Assembly: GCA_963170055.1 (NCBI GenBank)
Contig: CAUJGJ010000397.1
Span: 9,591,801 to 9,655,800, forward strand
Length of the DNA: 64,000 nucleotides
Direction of reading: 5' to 3'
From: Halisarca cf. caerulea
Lineage: Eukaryota; Porifera; Demospongiae; Chondrillida; Halisarcidae
The position numbers and the translations under genes were made by a program. The notes beneath the pieces are model-generated. The model was given only the letters and a program-made list of their open reading frames with translations, was not told the origin of the DNA and did not search any database. This document shows positions 58,575-64,000 of this stretch, one piece after another (within the stretch, counting starts at the first letter, position 1; every line of letters begins with the position of its first letter).

Positions 58575-60300
58575 TTTGAAAGCATTTCGTTCACAAACTC
58601 CTTCAAAATAGAGCTACAGTGTGATCTGGGCCTTATTCATGTGAATTTTTTTCAGACATTCATGGATGTTTCTGACTCTGGACCAAGTCAAGACACCATC
58701 CGTCACCTCTGTTCCTGAGTCTCCAGTGTCTGTTTTGAGTTCTGCTGACAAAGGGGAACTTTCTTCACCACCATCATCAGACATTGAAAGTGTCGAAATT
58801 CCCTCCAAATGGCGTGATGATACATTGGCAAGCATTACAGAGAAAAAACTTACTCCAGCTGCAAGAAAAGAGATAGTCCAAACTCTTGTCACACTAGTGA
58901 TGTCCAGGTTTGGATCTAATCCATCAACTTCGTAGTTTGAAACTGTTGCAAGACGCCTAATTCTGAAGTACCCATTTATGAGGGATGACATTGGGACAGG
59001 ATATGTAAGTTACATACAATTACACCATTCTGGTTTGTCATATAGTATATATGCATTGCTGTTATTGCAGGCATCATGGGTACACAAAATGGTTGAGAGA
59101 AAACGCAATTTGGTAAAGAATACCAAGAAACGTTCTTCTTTGGGAGACACCTCTCAATCTGCTTCAAAGAAGAGTAAGACGACGGTTTTGCAGCAAAGAT
59201 ATCCAGTTGCCCGTTTACCACTAAAAGATGATGATGATGAAAGTGTTAGATGACACAAGAAGACCCTTGATGAGGAAATGGCGAGAGACAAACCAAGGGA
59301 CCATTTATTGCTGCCGTTAATGAAATCCACCTTCTATGCACGCAGAATGAGCATTCAGAATGATGAGCAACCCCTGGCTGAGTTTCTGAGGACATTTAAG
59401 GCCTTAAAGTGTATTTCTGTGGTGAGTACGTACATTACTTATATTTTGTTTGTACCTCAATATGCTTTTTATTATTACTATGGCGTAGGGCGTCAACTTT
59501 TTCAATTCTTGTACCGTATCATGCAATCTGACTCATTTTATTTAAATTAGTCATTCTGTTATATATATGTATATAATGTGTCTGTAGGTTGAACAAGAGA
59601 TGGCTCTTATTCTTGACACAAAAGATGTCAAAGCTACATTTTTGAAAAGGTGGAATTTGTCGTTTGTACCTGCCGTAATAGAATACATGAGGAATTCAAG
59701 AAAATTTTTATCCCTTTTGTCAAACATGGAAGAGGCAGGTCAAAAGTGATGGAACATGTACATGTATTCCAGTACTTACACTTTTATGTGTACTTTATGC
59801 CATTTTACCCATCCATACTTTTTATCATTATAAAGATGAGACATCCCGTCAAATGACAGCTTTCAAAGGACTGGTGGAAGCTATGAATACTGCCAAACAG
59901 TGTAATCTTCACTACATTTATCAAGAGTACAAGGTAGATTTCATTTCATTAATGTCATGCATGATTGTTGTTTAATTTTTTATTGCACCATCTTCTTTGT
60001 TGTCGATTGTAGGTTGCTACACCACTGGCTGAGTGGGGGAAAGTCCGACAAGAAATTCTCCCCGTATTGTCGCTCTGATTGGTGATGGGGCTATACAGTA
60101 TTTTATTGTAATTGAGCAGGACATCTACATTCAGGTGCCCACGTTCCAGCTTGCTCTTTTTGTTGTTTTTAGTTCATACTACATATTCAATCTGGCATAC
60201 CCCAAACAAATGTAGAAAGTTCTATACTTTCTGCAGGACTATGTTTTGGGTATGCCAGACTCCTCTAAAAGACCTGGGGCATACTTGGCCACTGCCTCAG
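58575..60300 (+). pseudogene. EnSpm-like ORF2 protein, broken
   Basis: Frames 58666-58935, 58936-59006, 59071-59253, 59278-59420, 59589-59740, 59835-59932, and 60013 onward form one spliced protein. Blocks include LTPAARKEIVQTLVTLVMSRFG, RRLILKYPFMRDDIGTGY, SWVHKMVERKRNL, FLKRWNLSFVPAVIEY and PRIVALIGDGAIQYFIVIE. I recall this as the second ORF that accompanies animal EnSpm transposases. In-frame stops at 58933-58935 and 59251-59253 and a frameshift near 60050 break it. Function unknown; it is transcribed away from the transposase. Confidence 0.7.
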
Positions 60301-61231
60301 ACATAAATAAGTTTATGTCTGAGAGCAGCCAGTCCAACAATGTTACTATTATGTTTTTGTGCAATCTTAACTCTTTAACTTTGAGTTTTTTGGACTTTCT
60401 TATATTGTAACATTTTTATTTCCATGTACTACCTGAAATTATGATACATATTGACAAAAATGTACGAAACAACCTAATTTGATGGTTAAATCAACTAATT
60501 CCATGTGACTACCTAATTCACTTTGGCTGGGGTTGACACAACCCAATATGAAGGTTAAATCAACTACTTCCATGTGTTGTATTGACTCATCTTCAGAGGT
60601 ATTGCTATCTCAGTATTACTCTTAGCAAGGGTTATGACTACCACATTCAGAGGTTGTAACAACCAGTTTCTCTTTGTTGTATTGACTCTTGTGCAAGTCA
60701 TTGGAACCATCCATACTACTTTTCCCTATGGTTGAAACAACCCCATTGGAAGATTAAATCAACTATAATTAATGTGTTGTATTAACTCATATTTGTGGTA
60801 TTGCAATCTTTGTATGACTCTCATGGATTGTTAAAACAACCAACTTGCATATGTTATAACAACCTTGAATATTGTTTAAAATAACTATTAATGTCATTTG
60901 TCATTTTAACTAGTCCTTATGGTAGTTATTTTAACCCTTTAGTGTGGTTGTGGGAATTGCAGAATTTTCAACCCATTTTTTGGGGTTGAAATAACCATTC
61001 TGTTTTTACAGTGCACTGTAAGCCGCCAATTATAATGTCCTGTATGCACACTGCAGAATGAACACTCGGAGTGCCACAGAGCTTCGCGTTGCCAACGTCC
61101 ACGATTTGAAGCAAACAAGGATATCATTACAGATCACACTACAGCAGCAGTGTATCTGAACAAGCTGCAGTCGTTGGCAGTGTACAGGAATGCTGCATCA
61201 TATGCCAGGGTATGCGAAGGCGTGTGCATAC

Positions 61232-61269
<38 letters not shown>

Positions 61270-61300
61270 ATGTGTGTGTGTGTGTGTGTGTGTGTGACAT
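61232..61300. repeat. (TG)n microsatellite in a Kolobok intron
   Basis: A TG run with two interruptions directly after a splice donor of the transposase gene. Confidence 0.9.
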
Positions 61301-61845
61301 TGATATACATTCTGCTGTAGTGTCGGGATACATACTGGATAGAATCATTCAACCATGCCCTCCTCATATACCTTCCCAAGCGCATTCATTTTGGGAAGGC
61401 TACATTTGAGGCAAGAATGGACCTTGCTGTTTTGGACTGGGTGAGTAATACATATAGAATTTGTTGCCTTTCATGTCCCATAGTCACATGTATGATTTTT
61501 CTTTATTCTCGCAGAATGAAAATGTGGAACGGGTGGCAACCAGTGAGGCTGTTGTGAGTGACATGCGCCGGCCTGATAGAAGAACCCCGATGAAAGTCAG
61601 GAAGGCCAAAACAGACCAGTTCAGGACAGTAATCTGGAAGGCATACTGTGAGCAGCAGGGGCTCCTGACAGTGACTCCTGAACTTGTTGAAGAAGATCAG
61701 AATGAGTGAGTTGTAATCAGAGAACTTAGACATATGTATAGTTCACTCTACTATATATGCTGCTACTATTAGAGATGGAGATATTGCAGAGGACGACAGC
61801 ATGGTGGATATCCATCACCCATCGCCAATTGTTTTTGGTGAATGA

Positions 61846-62146
61846 AGATGATGGATAGCTATTCTATAGCATGTATGGGCACTTGAGGTGAGTATATATA
61901 GTAGTGATCCATGTCCATCCGTCTGTCCGCCTCCCCCCCCCCATCCCCCTATCAATTATTCTTATATTCACGACATAATACGTTCATGCAATTCTTACAT
62001 TCCAATTATTTCCTTTTCATCCATGCAGGAATTAAAGCATCCATTTATCAAACTGATTATGTAACATTGCATTTATTCTTATAATGGATTAGTAAACCAG
62101 TTCACTACTGCAATTGCAAGTTCAGACTTCTAAAGATATACGTCAG
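61846..62146. other. Intergenic spacer between the two Kolobok genes
   Basis: About 300 bp between the transposase stop and the stop of the convergent gene. It includes a (C)9 run and probable polyadenylation regions for both. No other feature seen. Confidence 0.5.
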
Positions 62147-62563
62147 TTAGACATCAGCTGACCATTGATGATCCTTGTAAGGGATTCCATCGGGATTGGG
62201 AAATCTTTCACGGACCATCACCTTCACACACCATGGGAGTGTGTCTCGGGCAGAATGCCTTTGACCTAGACGTGCTTTTCTAGCCTTGTACCCCGCAAAG
62301 TCCCAGACACCAAGCTTTCTTAGGTGTGACCAGAACTTCCGATACAGCTTGTATCGCTTGACTACATTTGAGCGGTCTGGAGATGCAGATCCTCTCACAA
62401 AAGATGGCATAACTGAAGGATCCACAACACAAGGTTCACACATGCAGTGAATGCATACTAGATATCCTTCCTGAAGACCACCTACAACAGGAAAGGAGTG
62501 TTCAGCACCTAGTCTGACAACTCTTCTAGAAGGAGCAGGAACGTCTTCGTGTTGCTCAGCCAT
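62147..62563 (-). CDS. P2X7-C-terminal-like zinc domain protein in Kolobok
   Basis: The frame from ATG 62563 gives 138 residues; it stays open 26 codons further upstream without an ATG. It has a Cys cluster (CIHCMCEPC), then RYKLYRKFWSHLRKLG, a basic stretch, LPWCVKVMVRERFPNPDGIPYKDHQWS. The YRxFxxWxxxxLG ... lPxCvxxxIRxxFPxpxGxYxGF pattern is that of the P2X7 receptor intracellular (P2RX7_C) domain, found in many invertebrate proteins without any channel. No membrane segment is present, so this is not a receptor. It is convergent with the transposase and inside the TTAA-flanked element, so it is probably an accessory protein. No breaks seen. Confidence 0.75.
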   Translation of the reverse strand: MAEQHEDVPAPSRRVVRLGAEHSFPVVGGLQEGYLVCIHCMCEPCVVDPSVMPSFVRGSASPDRSNVVKRYKLYRKFWSHLRKLGVWDFAGYKARKARLGQRHSARDTLPWCVKVMVRERFPNPDGIPYKDHQWSADV

Positions 62564-62918
62564 TCTCGAATCGTCGTCAAACTCGAATGCTAGCGTGTTA
62601 TTCGAATAATCTTCTTTGTTCTTTTGTTTAAAACTATACAAAACATTATAGAGCGCTAGACTATTAGTGTTGCAGCTAGACTCTGAGAAGCCATCGAGTG
62701 GAACTCGATCGCGAGTTTTCGGCGAAGACCGAATTCGAAGCTGCTATTGTTGTTGTTGGTGTTCGTGGACCTTCCACTTAGCTTTCGTACCATAATCGAC
62801 AGATTTGTGCCTGTGTTTGTGCAAATATCGTGTGAAAGAAGCACTTTTCAAAAGGCTCCTTGTGCAGAGTTTGAAACTCGCGCTCAATTAACTTTTCGAA
62901 TATGGTGTCCACCCCCCC

Positions 62919-62925
62919 TTTTATA
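62919..62925 (-). promoter_or_regulatory. TATA box for the convergent Kolobok gene
   Basis: On the minus strand GAGTATAAAAGGGGGG lies about 80 bp inside the right terminus and about 355 bp upstream of the ATG at 62563. It mirrors the TATA box at the left end. Confidence 0.5.
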
Positions 62926-63594
62926 CTCGCCGCCAGCTCGGTGATTCGCACGCGTGCAAACAGCTCCGTGCACGTTCGGTATGCGTTTATGAAAACGACC
63001 TCTACGTTTAAAGTGACGCACCTAAAAGTTGAGTCAAGTAGCAAGTGAAGTGGAATACAGACAAAGTCTCTTATTTTTGTACCTTTGATCTTTAATACAT
63101 AACCTTTCGCCGTCGGATATCTCTTTAAATTCTGCTTTGGTCGCACTTGTATACGAACCGAATCGCTTTCGAAGATGTTTTTCGGAAGGAGAAAAGATCG
63201 AAGAAACTCAAGCTAGGTAAGCCAGACCAGTAAGTTACTGACATGTTCAAATTTGATCGAAGGCTTAAGATTCGCTTAGTTTCGCATAGCCAGCCTCTTT
63301 CTCCTTGATGTTGTTAGAAATTTTGTAGAATGTTTATGATGTCGTCAACGAAAAGGGGCTGGAGACGCGAGACTAGGATTCACTGTAGCCGAAGGTCGTT
63401 TGACTGGAATATTTGTCGATCTTGCAGTTTTAACATCATGTAAGGCTGTTTTGGAATCTTGCACAGCAACATTTTTCCAAGTCACGGGCGGGTCACATGA
63501 CATTTCGTCGCGAAGCCATCTAAAGTCGCAAAATTCTTTTGTAATTGGTGCCTCCACTGAGATTTTAAGTTTATGGACATGTCCCACATGCGTA

Positions 63595-64000
63595 CAGAGC
63601 ATCCCCACTTATCCGGACCTCGATTATCTGGATCCTCAGGCTGGGCTATGTGTGTGGTTCATCATAGGTGTAAACTGTGGGTGAGCTTTACTAATTGTTA
63701 TTATAACTGATTAGTCTTTGTCAAATCTAACAGTTACCTCATACCTACCATGCAATGATAAATGGTGACTGGAACAGCTGGGACAACACACACCTCCAAA
63801 AAAAGCTAAGCAAAATAGGAAAGTGTTGACTATAGAAGAGAAGCTGTCGATTATTGAAGAACTGAAATCATATACAAGGAAGGTTATTGCTGAGTGAGAT
63901 ATGGTGTTGGGGATAGCACAATCTCAGATATCAAGAAGAACAAGGAAAAGACTCATCATTTTAAGCGTAGAATGTCTGATATGGGTATGACAAAGAAGGC
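63595..64000 (+). mobile_element. pogo/Tigger-like element, 5' part, cut by window end
   Basis: It starts CAGAGCATCCCCACTTATCC after a TA dinucleotide (63593-63594), the usual pogo target. An A/C-rich leader is followed by a CENP-B-type helix-turn-helix coding start: KQNRKVLTIEEKLSIIEEL, then, after a frameshift near 63893, YGVGDSTISDIKKNKEK. The rest lies beyond the window, so the DDE domain cannot be judged. Confidence 0.8.

Larger units (their letters stand above)
51840..61013. mobile_element. EnSpm/CACTA-like transposon
   Basis: It starts CACTGTAAAAACGGATGG and ends with CTGTTTTTACAGTG, flanked by CA on both sides (51838-51839, 61014-61015). CACTR ends and a 2-bp duplication fit animal EnSpm. 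Both subterminal regions (51840-52090, 60460-60995) are rich in GGTTNAAWCAACC-type repeats. Two divergent genes are present: transposase on minus (52350-55584) and a second ORF on plus (about 55694-60300). It holds a hairpin element (54040-54384) and a non-LTR fragment (about 55998-58434). It sits in an intron of the Kolobok transposase gene. Confidence 0.85.
47320..61845 (+). pseudogene. Kolobok-type DDE transposase, split by two transposons
   Basis: Exons follow GT-AG rules: 47320-47506; from about 47601 (Cys-rich CTCGSLHW, CSGCKF); 47909-48189; 48264-48447 with TDARHDSCVN (first Asp); 48529-48622 with VAHDSNVAL (second Asp) and YDTWHG; 48687-48778; a HVYWAMKN exon split by DUF7869 copy 3 (left part 48847-48867, right part from 51727); 61053-61209; 61320-61440 with TYWIESFNHALL (Glu); 61515-61708; and 61773-61845. 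HxDxxxxL, YDxWH and HxYW blocks are Kolobok-like. The EnSpm element sits in an intron. Apart from the exon insertion I see no clear nonsense codon, so this gene may have been intact until copy 3 arrived. Confidence 0.85.
46949..63007. mobile_element. Kolobok-type transposon, TTAA target, 16 kb with insertions
   Basis: It is flanked by TTAA (46945-46948 and 63008-63011). R-A copy 1 keeps one TTAA at 22839-22842. The ends share only about 9 bp (ACGTAGAGG), but both have an inward-facing TATAAAA box next to a G run (about 46963 on plus, 62919-62925 on minus). It carries a spliced DDE transposase (plus, 47320-61845) and a convergent small gene (minus, 62147-62563). A DUF7869 element (48868-51722) and an EnSpm element (51840-61013) sit inside the transposase gene. 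Without them it is about 4 kb. Confidence 0.88.
46376..63592. mobile_element. Non-coding repeat R-A, copy 2 (outermost shell)
   Basis: The left part (46376-46948) and the right part (63008-63592) together match R-A copy 1. The left terminal TGTATGTGGAACATGTCC and its right counterpart are inverted repeats. The Kolobok element (46949-63007) occupies its TTAA, and the pogo element starts two bases beyond its right end. The site occupied by Harbinger in copy 1 is empty here, with a single TTA at 63276-63278. Confidence 0.8.

Noticed and set aside
62147..62641. P2X purinergic receptor gene
   Set aside because: There is no channel or membrane segment; only the intracellular zinc-binding domain is present, inside a transposon.
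1..64000. tRNA or rRNA genes
   Set aside because: No cloverleaf with A/B box pair and no rRNA-like sequence were noticed by eye. A covariance search was not possible.

Overview
This is a eukaryotic window: GT-AG introns of roughly 50-80 bases split most reading frames, there are poly(TA) and poly(CA) tracts, and almost every recognisable coding region belongs to a transposable element (TE). The mix (DUF6589/RecQ, DUF7869, Kolobok, PIF/Harbinger, EnSpm/CACTA, hAT, Helitron with OTU domain, Ty3/gypsy, pogo) suggests a marine invertebrate, most likely a sponge or similar early-branching animal. That placement is inference. I see no convincing intact host gene.

Layout. 1-1.06 kb: DDE-like transposase fragment. 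1.93-11.6 kb: a hairpin-ended element with a (TA)n core, split by a 9.4-kb DUF7869 transposon (2152-11517), which carries a complete AcademH-like element (2289-7875; DUF6589 transposase plus RecQ helicase, 9-bp target duplication). 12.1-12.5 kb: CA-rich simple repeats. 12.95-14.64 kb: broken Ty3/gypsy pol. 14.73-18.11 kb: second DUF7869 transposon. 18.2-19.1 kb: hAT-like MITE. 19.7-22.2 kb: an RGG-rich ORF split by a young, pol-deleted LTR retrotransposon. 22.26-26.29 kb: copy 1 of a non-coding repeat (called R-A here) holding a PIF/Harbinger element. 26.8-27.5 kb: a ~42-bp minisatellite. 27.6-37.4 kb: a decayed Helitron split by a hAT element. 37.6-39.5 kb: HECT-domain pseudogene. 39.7-40.7 kb: integrase-like pseudogene. 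41.2-44.4 kb: unclassified TE-like gene with two hairpin elements in its exons. 44.4-46.0 kb: gypsy 3' end. 46.38-63.59 kb: R-A copy 2, holding a 16-kb Kolobok-type element, which holds an intact-ORF DUF7869 transposon and an EnSpm element, which in turn holds a hairpin element and an endonuclease-bearing non-LTR fragment. 63.6 kb to the end: start of a pogo/Tigger element.

The most interesting point is that the DUF7869 ORFs sit inside defined elements. Three copies share termini beginning GTGA(C/G) and 4-bp flanking duplications of the form ATRT. One has an uninterrupted 776-codon frame, and its insertion site is readable because it lies in a coding exon. The Kolobok element is also notable: it pairs a spliced transposase with a convergent gene for a P2X7-C-terminal-like zinc domain, and its TTAA site is confirmed by the empty R-A copy. 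Junctions were read by eye. Family names rest on motif recognition, not on a search.
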